From assembly GCF_021431925.1 (NCBI RefSeq), contig NZ_CP090371.1, positions 682,001 to 746,000 of the forward strand: a DNA stretch of 64,000 nt. The letters are read 5' to 3'. The DNA comes from Halobaculum sp. CBA1158. Lineage in GTDB: Archaea; Halobacteriota; Halobacteria; Halobacteriales; Haloferacaceae. Shown one piece after another: positions 8,943 to 16,702 of this stretch. Within the stretch, counting starts at the first letter, position 1, and the number at the start of each line of letters is the position of its first letter. The notes under the pieces were generated by a model, which had not been told where the DNA came from, searched no databases, and saw only the letters and a program-made list of their open reading frames with translations. Position numbers and translations under genes: made by a program.

Positions 8943-9054
8943 GGCTGATCGCCGAACGCGAGGGGAATAAGCCTCGGGATCCGTCTGGGGATCGGTGACA
9001 CGGGATCGACCGAACCGAAACGGTTTACAGGCTCACCGCCGGACGTGAAAGTGA

Positions 9055-9139
9055 GCCGAGGTAGCCTAGCCTGGCCAAGGCGGCAGATTCGAAATCTGCT
9101 GTCCATTCGGACTCGGGAGTTCAAATCTCCCCCTCGGCG
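9055..9139 (+). tRNA. tRNA-Ser(CGA)
   Basis: The 85-nt sequence folds as a class II tRNA. The acceptor stem pairs GCCGAGG with CCTCGGC, discriminator G is at 9139, the anticodon stem-loop is GCAGA-TTCGAAA-TCTGC with anticodon CGA, there is a long variable arm, and the T-arm reads GTTCAAAT. The CCA end is not encoded. An AT-rich TTTACA box lies about 26-31 nt upstream (9024-9029) and fits an archaeal promoter. No intron is seen. Confidence 0.96.
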
Positions 9140-9437
9140 CTTCTGGCGGCACACCGCGACGAACGGTGAGCGGAGCGAACCGTGAGGAGCCGTGCCGCAG
9201 ACGGCTTCCGGAGAGATTTGAACACGGAAGACGCAGCGCCGAGCGGAGCGCGGTCGAACGAAGTGAGACCGCGAATGCGAACGGGGAGTGAAGCGAGCCG
9301 TGAGCGAAGCGAGGCGACCGTCTCGGCGAGGTTCAAATCCTCCCTCGGCGCTTCTGACGCGAGCAACGCCGCGAGCAGCCGGTGGGCTCGCGCCTCGCTA
9401 CCGGACGTATATCGCATATCGCGATATCAAATCTCCC
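9119..9437 (+). repeat. tRNA-Ser T-arm-derived repeats downstream of tRNA-Ser(CGA)
   Basis: The T-arm/acceptor end with six downstream bases (9119-9145, ending CTCGGCGCTTCTG) recurs nearly intact at 9331-9356. An inverted T-arm fragment (GAGATTTGAAC) lies between them at 9213-9223, and an 11-nt piece TCAAATCTCCC is at 9427-9437. The inverted copy begins a 31-nt block (9215-9245) that reappears, with one mismatch, at 54927-54957 behind the other tRNA-Ser gene. The direct copies would look like attachment-site duplications, but no integrase gene is present. Confidence 0.75.
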
Positions 9438-9799
9438 GGAGGAGTGGGATCCACGAGCAGCCCCGCCCCGACCGCCGCGGCGACGGTCGGCGAACTGCGG
9501 GAGTAAGCGACCGGACGCGTACCTGCGAGCGGTGCGGGACCTGCCCGTCACGGTCCCGGCGTTTCTCGCGATTCGCGCGAGCGCGTACGGGTCGCCCGGG
9601 TCACGGCTCTCGGGCGCGCTCCACCGGAGACTCATCGGCCCGCGCGCGACGACCTCGTCGGCCCCGCGATGACGACCGCCGGCGACGTCTTCTGGATGGC
9701 GTCGCTGTACGTCGCAGCGAGGCTGGCGCTGGCGGTGGTCTGATCAGCGGGAGTATCCGAATCCGAGAAGACTCCGAGGGCTCGACGCCGACGGCGACC
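9140..9799. other. Gene-poor 660-bp stretch after tRNA-Ser(CGA)
   Basis: Apart from the T-arm repeats, it holds purine-rich GAGCGGAGCGAAC-type low-complexity sequence and an AT-rich palindrome ATATCGCGATAT at 9416-9427. Several short open frames are present, including a 24-codon frame with a hydrophobic end (ATG at 9669, stop before 9744). None has convincing haloarchaeal protein character. It looks like scar or spacer sequence. Confidence 0.6.
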
Positions 9800-10273
9800 T
9801 CAGAGCGACTCGACGGCCGCCAGCAGTTCCTCGTAGTCGGGTTCGTTCGTGGGGTCGTCGGCGACCCACTCGTACGTCACCGTCCCGTCGTCGTCGAGGA
9901 CGAACACGGCGCGGTTGGCGATGCCGTACAGTCCCAACTCGGGGATGTCCATCGAGAGGCCGTACGCCTCGATGGCGTCGCCGGCCATGTCGCTGACGAG
10001 GTCGAACTCGAGGTCGTACTCGTCGGCGAACGCCTCCAGCGAGAACGCCGAGTCGGCGCTCACGCCGAACAGCGTCGCGCCGGCGGCCGCGAAGTCGTCG
10101 TGGTGCTCCTGCAGGGCGACCATCTCGTTGGAGCACGGCGGCGTGAACGCGCCTGGGAAGAAGGCGAGCACGACCGGCCCGTCGCCGAGGTGGTCGGCGA
10201 GGTCGAACGTCTCGTGGTCGCTGCCCCTGTACGTCGCGGTGAACGTCGGTGCGGCCTCGCCTGTCGTGACCAT
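9800..10273 (-). CDS. 1-Cys peroxiredoxin (AhpE/BCP-like)
   Basis: This 157-aa peroxiredoxin reduces hydrogen peroxide and organic peroxides in the cytoplasm. The peroxidatic cysteine is Cys47 in FFPGAFTPPC, and the conserved Arg lies in IANRAVFVLDDDG. No second cysteine exists in the protein, so the sulfenic acid must be resolved by an external thiol or a partner protein. The start ATG at 10273 gives the usual VTTGEAAPTF N terminus; an upstream in-frame extension crosses the presumed promoter. It is a single-gene unit. Confidence 0.92.
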   Translation of the reverse strand: MVTTGEAAPTFTATYRGSDHETFDLADHLGDGPVVLAFFPGAFTPPCSNEMVALQEHHDDFAAAGATLFGVSADSAFSLEAFADEYDLEFDLVSDMAGDAIEAYGLSMDIPELGLYGIANRAVFVLDDDGTVTYEWVADDPTNEPDYEELLAAVESL

Positions 10274-10516
10274 TGTACCCGGTAGTTCCGTCGCCCGCCC
10301 CCTAAACCCATCTCGGTTGTGCACCGAGTCGGTCGGTTCCCGGAGCTGTTTCGACGATGGCCAGGGTCCCCGCGGTGGTCAGGGCCTCTGCAGCGGCCAG
10401 GATCTCCACGGTGGGCGCATATCGTCGTGAGCGGGGCGTCGTCCGATTTCGTCCCGTGAGACACGACCGAGTCCGCGACCGCGATCGATCCCGCGACCGC
10501 GACCCGTCCCCGGCGC

Positions 10517-10846
10517 TCAGGTTCCGCCGTCCGTGTACGCGCCGAGCGTTCCGGGTTCGCCGTCGTCGTCGCCGCGGAGCCGGCGGCGACGCTTGTCGTA
10601 CGCGCCGTCGAGATCCAGCAGTTGGCGCTGGCGGGAGACGAGGTACGCGTCGACCTCGCTGTCGTCGGCGGGGTGGGCCGCGTGGATCCAGACGGGTCGG
10701 TCGGCACCCGTCGAGAGGCCCTCGGCCCACGCCTCCGCCGCCGAGCGGTCGCCGAACTCCCGGCGGACGCCCTCGTATAACACGGCGTGGCCGACCGCGG
10801 CGTTGGCCTTGCGCGCGGACGGCTTCACCTCGACGACGTAGCTCAC
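10517..10846 (-). CDS. Conserved haloarchaeal hypothetical protein, 109 aa
   Basis: This soluble protein has an N-terminal SYVVEVKPSARKANAAVGHAVLYEGVRREF segment (about residues 2-31, quoted here in part), a central tryptophan-containing part and a basic-then-acidic C terminus. No catalytic motif is visible. The start is GTG at 10846. A TATTTATC-like box lies about 22-31 nt upstream (about 10868-10877 on this strand), supporting this start and a leaderless transcript. Codon use and acidity are normal for the genome. I do not recognise the family. Confidence 0.7.
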   Translation of the reverse strand: MSYVVEVKPSARKANAAVGHAVLYEGVRREFGDRSAAEAWAEGLSTGADRPVWIHAAHPADDSEVDAYLVSRQRQLLDLDGAYDKRRRRLRGDDDGEPGTLGAYTDGGT

Positions 10847-10978
10847 GGCGACCGTTTGGACCCCATGCGATAAATACCTCCGGAGCGCGCCGCGGCCGGG
10901 GACCGATGCGTCGAGGCGTCGACACGTAGCGGTGGGCGTCGACGACGCGGCCTCGAACGCGCGGTTCCGGCGTCGGCG

Positions 10979-11317
10979 CTACACTAACAGCGAGACGTTC
11001 CACAGGCCGACCAGGGCGAACCAGACCGCGCAGCCGAGGTAGACGGTCGCGCGCAGGCGCGGGACGTACCGGTCGGGCGTGTCCCCGCCGGCGAGGCGGT
11101 CGATGAGGACGCCCGACTCCGCGAGCAGGGCGACCACGACGAGCGTGATGACGGTGAGGATTGCCATCCCGAGTTCGGGGCCGAACCGCGCCATCAGCGC
11201 CCGCGACAGCGGCACCGACTCGCGGACGGAGTCCGACAGCCGGAGCACGACGACCGTCGAGACGGCGTCGAACCCCTTCCCGATCAGGAGCGCGGCCGCG
11301 AGGGTGAGACGCCGCAT
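10979..11317 (-). CDS. Hypothetical membrane protein, about three helices
   Basis: This 112-aa protein has an N-terminal amphipathic start (MRRLTLAAALLIGKGFDAVST), a strong helix around residues 50-68 (MAILTVITLVVVALLA) and a C-terminal helix (VYLGCAVWFALVGLWNVSLLV). The FDAVSTVVVL region recalls DUF5658-like small membrane proteins, in which a conserved Asp sits in the first helix, but this is only a resemblance. It is a stand-alone gene, and no function is assigned. Confidence 0.65.
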   Translation of the reverse strand: MRRLTLAAALLIGKGFDAVSTVVVLRLSDSVRESVPLSRALMARFGPELGMAILTVITLVVVALLAESGVLIDRLAGGDTPDRYVPRLRATVYLGCAVWFALVGLWNVSLLV

Positions 11318-11389
11318 GACCGGCGTGAGGGGGCCTGTCGGTATAACGATATCTCCGGGGATCCGCCGAGGCCGTGCTCGTCGCGGGCG

Positions 11390-11452
11390 GCGGGTCGCTC
11401 TCGTCGGAGGTAGCGGGTCGCTCTCGTCGCAGGCAGCGGATCACTTCCGTCG
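11390..11452 (+). repeat. 23-bp tandem repeat, three copies
   Basis: The unit GCGGGTCGCTCTCGTCG plus 6 nt repeats at 11390 and 11413, with a degenerate third copy at 11436, giving a 23-bp period. It lies in the 190-bp gap between the three-helix membrane protein gene and the DUF192 gene. No coding role is seen. Confidence 0.7.
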
Positions 11453-11507
11453 CGGGACCGGTCTAGTCTGCGGCTCTGCCCCGGTCGCGTCGCCGCCGGC
11501 CGCTCCG

Positions 11508-11915
11508 CTACCCCTCGATCTCGACGGTGTCCCCGGGCTCGACGCCGTCGGCCGCCCCCGCCGGGAGCTCGACGACGGCGTCCGCGGTCCCCCACCCGAG
11601 ACCGATCCACGGGCGAAGCCGCTTCACCTGCGTCACCTCGCCCTCGACGAGCCAGACCGCATCGATCGCGAACGGGACGAACAGCATGTGGAGGCTCCGG
11701 GAGTCGACCTCGTCGAACGGGAACACGAGCGCGTAGTCGTCGGGGATCGACCGCCGGAACATCAGCCCCCGCGCCTGCGACAGCGCCGAGTCGGCGACCT
11801 CGGCGTCGGCGGCGAGGACGCGCTCCGGCGGACTCGTGGGCTCGCCCGCTTCGGGGTCGACCGACGCGGGTCGGTGGATCACGCGCACGGCGATGGATGC
11901 TCGCGCCCGCGACAT
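11508..11915 (-). CDS. DUF192 family protein
   Basis: This 135-aa protein has the DUF192 pattern: DSALSQARGLMFRRSIPDDYALVF (about residues 45-68, quoted in part), then HMLFVPFAIDAVWL, and a late ADAVVELPAG. Members are small beta-barrel proteins, often exported; here no clear signal peptide is seen, so it may be cytoplasmic. The ATG at 11915 is preferred over an upstream frame extension. Function is unknown across the family. Confidence 0.85.
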   Translation of the reverse strand: MSRARASIAVRVIHRPASVDPEAGEPTSPPERVLAADAEVADSALSQARGLMFRRSIPDDYALVFPFDEVDSRSLHMLFVPFAIDAVWLVEGEVTQVKRLRPWIGLGWGTADAVVELPAGAADGVEPGDTVEIEG

Positions 11916-12011
11916 GAACGTATCCGTTCGTCGAGGTCGCACCCGTTCGTCGAGGACGTGTCGTTCGCTCGGGCCGGGAACGCCTCCGTTCGGGGATCGC
12001 CGGCGACGGAA

Positions 12012-12019
12012 TTAATATC
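12012..12019 (+). promoter_or_regulatory. TATA box for the rubrerythrin-like zinc protein gene
   Basis: A TTAATATC box lies 24-31 nt before the ATG at 12043 in otherwise GC-rich sequence. This spacing fits a transcript beginning at or next to the start codon. Confidence 0.55.
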
Positions 12020-12042
12020 ATGTGCAACGTTACCATACAACG

Positions 12043-12186
12043 ATGCGCACCGATCCCTACCACGCCGGCACCGAGCGGGTGTTCGAGTGCCGCGCGTGCT
12101 CGACCCGCATCGAGGCGGCGCACAGTCCCGGGACGTGTCCGGCCTGCGGCGGCGAGATGCAGGACATCAGCGTCCCGCGGGAGTGA
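12043..12186 (+). CDS. Small rubrerythrin-like zinc-ribbon protein, 47 aa
   Basis: This 47-residue protein has CRAC (residues 17-20) and CPAC (residues 33-36) knuckles, a one-domain zinc ribbon or rubredoxin-like knuckle, and a short acidic end. Haloarchaea carry many such small zinc proteins annotated as rubrerythrin-like domain proteins. Studied examples affect growth, swarming or biofilm, but this one is not assigned. The well-placed TATA box, proper stop and cysteine spacing support it as a real gene. Confidence 0.8.
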   Translation: MRTDPYHAGTERVFECRACSTRIEAAHSPGTCPACGGEMQDISVPRE

Positions 12187-12219
12187 GCATTTTTCACCGA
12201 GCGCGCCCCGGACGACGGT

Positions 12220-12816
12220 ATGGAGGAGACGCCGGAGGGGACGCCGGTGGGCGTCGACGACCCGTACGAGGTCGCCGGCCGGTGTGACCACCTCACCGAC
12301 GACGGTCGCTGTCGCTTCGCGCTCGACCGCGCTGGCGACGACCCCGAGTTCGCGGCCGACCGTCGCCGCGAGGGGTACGCCTGCGTCGTCGCCGACGAGG
12401 ACACCGACTGGCGCGACTGCCCGCACTACCGCTGGACCACCGACGCCAAGGAGTGCGTCCGCTGCGGTCTGACCGAGCGTCGCGTCGCTCACGACGAGCG
12501 CCGCCCGCTGGTCGAGGAACACCACCTCTCGTACGGCGATGCGTCATCTTCCGAGAAAGACCGGAGTACCGCGATCGATAGATCGAACACGAATCCAGAG
12601 AAACCACACGACGGAACCGGAGATCGGAGTATCTCTCACGAGATCACGGTCGGGCTGTGTCGCTGGTGTCACACGAAGGTCCACAGGTCGTTCGCGCGGA
12701 TCGACGACGACGCGAGCCCGGACCCCGAGGCGGTCGCGGAGCGCGAGTCTCGCCGGGGCGACGAACTCGGCGAGGCCGGCTTCTCGACGGCCGCGGAGCG
12801 ATACGGCGAGGAGTGA
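12220..12816 (+). CDS. DUF7097-like zinc protein with HNH-like core
   Basis: This 198-aa protein has a CDHLTDDGRCRF start and a CVVADEDTDWRDCPHY segment. Two knuckles, CVRC and CRWC, bracket EEHHLSY and HTKVH, which resembles the treble-clef layout of HNH nucleases. The family, which I recall as DUF7097, has no demonstrated activity. Between the two halves of the HNH-like core is a Ser/Asp/Asn-rich insert (about residues 107-140), coded by noticeably less GC-rich DNA; it may be a recent expansion. A T-rich stretch precedes the start. It could be a nuclease, but metal-site integrity needs a structure prediction. Confidence 0.7.
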   Translation: MEETPEGTPVGVDDPYEVAGRCDHLTDDGRCRFALDRAGDDPEFAADRRREGYACVVADEDTDWRDCPHYRWTTDAKECVRCGLTERRVAHDERRPLVEEHHLSYGDASSSEKDRSTAIDRSNTNPEKPHDGTGDRSISHEITVGLCRWCHTKVHRSFARIDDDASPDPEAVAERESRRGDELGEAGFSTAAERYGEE

Positions 12817-12931
12817 GGCGACCCGCGCCGATCGTCGACGGTCTCGCGCCGATCGCCGACGGCGTAGGCACGTCCGTGCATCCCCGCGCGAAAAGCGGGC
12901 GGTTTTTCACCACGTCCGCGCAACCTCTCGT

Positions 12932-13486
12932 ATGAGCGAGCCGCGCATCGTGGTCATCGACAACCACGGACAGTTCACGCATCTGGAGGGTCGGGCGCTT
13001 CGCGACGTGGGCGTCGACACCGAGATCCTCGACAACGACACGGACCCCGCCGAGATCGACGCCGACGGACTCGTCCTCTCGGGCGGTCCGAGCATGGACC
13101 GGGTGGGTCGCTGCGCCGAGTACCTCGAGTTGGACGTGCCGGTGTTGGGTATCTGTCTCGGGCACCAACTCATCGCCGAGGAGCTCGGCGGCCGCGTCGA
13201 GTCGGGCGACTACGGCGGCTACGCCGACGTCGACGTGCGGATCGCGGACGAGGAAGATCCCCTCGTCGGGTCGCTCGCGCCCGAGACCAGAACGTGGGCG
13301 AGCCACGCCGACGAGGTGGTCGACCCGCCCGAGGGGTTCGCCGTCACCGCCGACAGCGACGTCTGCGGCGTCGAGGCCATGAGCGACGCCGAACGCGACC
13401 TCTACGGCGTCCAGTGGCACCCCGAGGTGTCCCACACGGAGCGCGGCCAGGAGGTCTTCGAGAACTTCGTCGCGATCTGCGAGTAG
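12932..13486 (+). CDS. guaAA: GMP synthase glutaminase subunit (archaeal GuaA-A)
   Basis: This 184-aa class I glutamine amidotransferase supplies ammonia to the separate ATP-pyrophosphatase subunit that converts XMP to GMP. The catalytic Cys75 is in GICLGHQL, and the His/Glu pair is in QWHPEVSHTERG (about residues 163-174). In archaea the two GMP synthase activities are usually on separate chains, and the partner subunit is not in this window. The ATG at 12932 gives the standard PRIVVIDNHGQFTH start; the frame is open further upstream, but that part is Arg-rich and not coding in character. It acts in the cytoplasm in purine synthesis. Confidence 0.93.
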   Translation: MSEPRIVVIDNHGQFTHLEGRALRDVGVDTEILDNDTDPAEIDADGLVLSGGPSMDRVGRCAEYLELDVPVLGICLGHQLIAEELGGRVESGDYGGYADVDVRIADEEDPLVGSLAPETRTWASHADEVVDPPEGFAVTADSDVCGVEAMSDAERDLYGVQWHPEVSHTERGQEVFENFVAICE

Positions 13487-13631
13487 TACCTCTCCGAGTG
13501 GTACCGTTTCGGAAGCTCTCCGATTCTGCTCGCAGTAGTGCGGTTTTTCAATCGATCCGGCTCAATCCGAGATACGACGGACGTGACTGCATGGCGAACC
13601 ACACCGTGACCGCTCGAGACGAGTACGTCTG

Positions 13632-13643
13632 CTTTTTATTACT
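13632..13643 (+). promoter_or_regulatory. TATA box for the DUF2070 gene
   Basis: CTTTTTATTACT lies 28-39 nt before the ATG at 13671. It is the only AT-rich stretch in the intergenic region in the right position, and it fits a nearly leaderless transcript. Confidence 0.55.
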
Positions 13644-13670
13644 CGGGCTCGTTCCTCACCGGCAACGCGC

Positions 13671-15605
13671 ATGACTGCGACCCAGAGCAACCTCGCCGGC
13701 CTCTCGCGGTTCATCTTCCGCGCGCCGTCGTGGTACACGTCGGTCGCGTTCGCGCTCCTGCTGGCGGCGGTCGCGGGCGTCGGGGCGTTCGAGCGGCCGG
13801 AGACGACGCAGGTGTGGCGCGGCGTGTTGTTCGTCGGCCGCGACGCCTGGGAGGGCGTGTTCTTCATCGGGATCCCGACGGTCGTCGCCGGGCTCGCCAC
13901 GGCGTGGGTCGACCGTCTCGTCGGCGGAAAGCTCACCCCGAACCGCTCGTCGCTGCTCGCGCTTGTGTGTGAGGTCCTGATCGTCGCCTTCCTCACGGTC
14001 GGCGCGCTCGTGGCGTACCTCACGCCGCTGGGCCAGCGGTTCGTCTTCGACGTGCTCGTCGTCGCGCTGGCGTCGGTGTTCGCGCTTCGACTGCTGGTTA
14101 TCATGGCGGTCTCGCGGTCGTCGCTCCCGGTCGCGGCGGTGCCCGCCAGCATCCAGACGGCTACTGCGGCGGTGCTGCTGTTCGTGTACAGCGGGACGCT
14201 TCGCGTGCTGGAGGTCGGCGGTCCCCTGCTCGACACGTTCCTCACGCCGTATCTCGCCCGACCCGACGAGGCACCCTCGGAGCTGTCGGCGATCAGCCCG
14301 GATCACTTCCTCGTGCTCGGGCTCACCTGCGCGCTGTACGCCGTCGCGGTCTGGATCTTCCTCTACGTGGTCGACCGACCGTGGCGGAACACCCTCGGCG
14401 TGTCGGTGCTCGATTTCCTCCAGGGGTTCATCGGTCACGTCGCCGAGGGGAGCCGCGAGCTGGAGGACTTCTTCGAACAGCTCGGCGAGGACGCCGTCGT
14501 CCCCGTGACTGTGCTGTCGATCCGCACCGCCGACGGCGACGAGAAGGCGCGCTGGGTCCTGCCGATGATCCACCCCGGACCGATGGGCGAGATCGGCGGC
14601 GGCAACCTCCCGGTCCGCGTCGCCGCCGCGACCGACGGCCTCGCGTTCCCGCCGCACGCGACCGCCGGCCACGACTTCAACCTCGTCACCGAGCGGGAGA
14701 TCGATCCCGTTCTCGAGGCGGCCGACCGCGCACACCGACGGCTCTCGTACTCCTCGGCGGCGACCGAGAGCGTCCGCGAGACCGCCGGCGAGGCGTCCGT
14801 CCTGGGCCAGGCGTTCGGCGACGACGCGCTGCTCGTCTCGACGTTCGCGCCCGGATTCGCCGACGACGTGGAGTACGCCGTCGGGCTCTCGACGGCTGCC
14901 GAGGCGCGCACGACCGGTCTCGACGACGTGCTGCTCGTCGACGCGCACAACTCCAACGACGGCCTCGAGGGACCGGACCTTGGCCACGTGACGCCGGGGT
15001 CGAGCCGCTCGTTCGACATGATTCGGGCGGCGGGGCGCGTCGGCGAACGGCTCGCGACCGCTCCCCGGGGAGGCCTTTCGGTCGGGGTCGACTGGGACCC
15101 CACGGACTGGGACGCCGAGGAGGGTATCGGTCCGCTCGGGGTCCGTGCGATGGTGACCGAGGTGGACGTCGCCGGCGACGGCGACGACACACAGACCACG
15201 GCGTACGTCCTCGTCGACGGCAACAACATGGAGCCCGGACTGCGCGATCACCTCGTCGACGCCGTCGCGAGCGCGGTCGACGCCGACGCGGCGGAGGTGA
15301 TGACGACCGACACGCACATCGTCAACACCGTCGAGGCGGACAACCAGGTCGGGGCGGCGATCGATCGCGGGGAGCTGACGGACGTGGTGGTCGACGCGGT
15401 CACGCGGGCCGCCGCCGACGTCGAACCCGTCGAGGCGGGGATGGCGACCGAACACGCCGAGGTGACCGTCTTCGGCAACGACCGCACGGAGTCGCTCGCG
15501 AGCCACGCGAACGCCGCCGTGTCGATGGGCGGCGCGCTCGCGGCCGCCGTCGTGCTCGCGTCGCTGGCGATCTCGGTGCTGCTGTTCTTCGTCACCGGGG
15601 CCTGA
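13671..15605 (+). CDS. DUF2070 family membrane protein
   Basis: This 644-aa protein has an N-terminal membrane domain of about seven helices (to about residue 235). A large soluble domain follows, with WVLPMIHPGPMGEIGGGNLP and HATAGHDFNLV, then a His-rich motif TDTHIVNT, and a last C-terminal helix (AAAVVLASLAISVLLFFVTG). The His/Asp/Asn-rich motifs suggest a metal-dependent hydrolase-like site facing the soluble side, but the archaeal DUF2070 family has no known function. The length is typical for the family. Confidence 0.88.
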   Translation: MTATQSNLAGLSRFIFRAPSWYTSVAFALLLAAVAGVGAFERPETTQVWRGVLFVGRDAWEGVFFIGIPTVVAGLATAWVDRLVGGKLTPNRSSLLALVCEVLIVAFLTVGALVAYLTPLGQRFVFDVLVVALASVFALRLLVIMAVSRSSLPVAAVPASIQTATAAVLLFVYSGTLRVLEVGGPLLDTFLTPYLARPDEAPSELSAISPDHFLVLGLTCALYAVAVWIFLYVVDRPWRNTLGVSVLDFLQGFIGHVAEGSRELEDFFEQLGEDAVVPVTVLSIRTADGDEKARWVLPMIHPGPMGEIGGGNLPVRVAAATDGLAFPPHATAGHDFNLVTEREIDPVLEAADRAHRRLSYSSAATESVRETAGEASVLGQAFGDDALLVSTFAPGFADDVEYAVGLSTAAEARTTGLDDVLLVDAHNSNDGLEGPDLGHVTPGSSRSFDMIRAAGRVGERLATAPRGGLSVGVDWDPTDWDAEEGIGPLGVRAMVTEVDVAGDGDDTQTTAYVLVDGNNMEPGLRDHLVDAVASAVDADAAEVMTTDTHIVNTVEADNQVGAAIDRGELTDVVVDAVTRAAADVEPVEAGMATEHAEVTVFGNDRTESLASHANAAVSMGGALAAAVVLASLAISVLLFFVTGA

Positions 15606-15659
15606 GCGGCGGCGAAGGCGGGTCGGGATCCGGACGCCCGTCCGTCGCGGCGACTCCCC

Positions 15660-16601
15660 TCAGGTTCGCATCGAATCGACGACCGAGCCGATCTCGTCGG
15701 TCTGCTCTTCCACCGCGGCGGCGATCTCGTCGGCCTCCGCAGCGATCTCGTCAGCGGTCTCGGCGGCCCCGTCCACCATCGCAGACACCTCCTCGGCGGA
15801 GGCCGCCTGCTCGTCGGTCGCGCGGGCCACCTCGCTCACGCCCGCGGAGGCCTCCGAGACCGTGTCGGAGATCTCGCTCAGGTGGTCCATCGCCTCCTCC
15901 GTCCGCGAGACGCCGCGGTCGATCCGCTCGTTGCTTCCCTCGATCTCCGAGACAACCTCCGACATCTCTGATTTGATCTCGTCGACGGTGTCCTCGACGG
16001 CCTCGGCCTCCTTCTGGGAGTCCTCCGCGAGGCTCTTCACCTCGTCGGCGACGACGGCGAAGCCGTCGCCGTGCTCGCCCGCCCGCGCCGCCTCGATGTT
16101 GGCGTTGAGCGCCAGCAGGTTCGTCTGCTCGGCGATGTCGTCGATCACGTCGACGAACTCGTCGATGTCGTCGATCCGTCGACCGATCCGCTCGATCCCG
16201 TCGGTCATCGACTCGGCGGCGTCGGCGACCGAGCGGATCGCCTCCATGGCCTCGGCGGCCGATTCCTCGCCCTCCTCGGCGGCCGCCTCCGCCTCCGAAG
16301 CCGCCTGCGCGACCTGCTCGGCCGAGGAGGCGACCTCCTCGACGGCCGCCGAGAGGTTCGTCATCTCGTCGCTCACGGTCCGCATGTCGTCGGACTGCTC
16401 GCCCGCCATCCCGGCGATCTCGGTCGTCGAGGTCGCGACCTGCTCGGACGCGGCCCGGAGCCCCGAGAGGGCGTCGATCGCCTCCGCGTTCGCCCCGTCC
16501 GCCGCCTCGATATCCGTCTCGATGTCGGCGTCGACGGCGGTATCGATCTCCCTGTTGTCGATCTCGACTGCCGCCGCGTCGTCGACGTCGGTGGAGTCCA
16601 T
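15660..16601 (-). CDS. Soluble methyl-accepting chemotaxis transducer without sensor domain
   Basis: This 313-aa chemotaxis signalling protein has no transmembrane helix, HAMP or recognisable sensor domain. After a short acidic leader it is nearly all MCP coiled coil, with the hairpin tip VIDDIAEQTNLLALNANIEAARAG at about residues 152-175 (quoted in part). The tip binds CheA/CheW. A TTATTAATTA box at 16626-16635 lies 25-34 nt before the start, so this short form looks intended rather than a 5' deletion. It would need another protein or another transducer for input. Chemotaxis partners are not in the window. Confidence 0.85.
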   Translation of the reverse strand: MDSTDVDDAAAVEIDNREIDTAVDADIETDIEAADGANAEAIDALSGLRAASEQVATSTTEIAGMAGEQSDDMRTVSDEMTNLSAAVEEVASSAEQVAQAASEAEAAAEEGEESAAEAMEAIRSVADAAESMTDGIERIGRRIDDIDEFVDVIDDIAEQTNLLALNANIEAARAGEHGDGFAVVADEVKSLAEDSQKEAEAVEDTVDEIKSEMSEVVSEIEGSNERIDRGVSRTEEAMDHLSEISDTVSEASAGVSEVARATDEQAASAEEVSAMVDGAAETADEIAAEADEIAAAVEEQTDEIGSVVDSMRT

Positions 16602-16702
16602 AGACGCCGAACACCTTCCCGCGTGTTATTAATTAGCATCAGAATATTATAGTTGAGATCCAGGGGTCGAGTAATAAAATCGGTTCCGGGATCGACACGA
16701 CC

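Noticed and set aside
9119-9356. Short integrated element between tRNA copies
   Set aside because: The two T-arm copies are only about 212 bp apart, with no integrase or other gene; too small to be an integrated plasmid or virus.
9382-9672. 96-codon open frame downstream of tRNA-Ser(CGA)
   Set aside because: Arg/Pro/Ser-rich composition, basic, no TATA box and it overlaps T-arm repeat sequence; typical of chance frames in GC-rich DNA.
12539-12931. Long upstream extension of the GMP synthase glutaminase frame
   Set aside because: The extension is Arg/Ser-rich, overlaps the DUF7097-like gene on the same strand and precedes the standard N terminus (PRIVVIDNHGQ).
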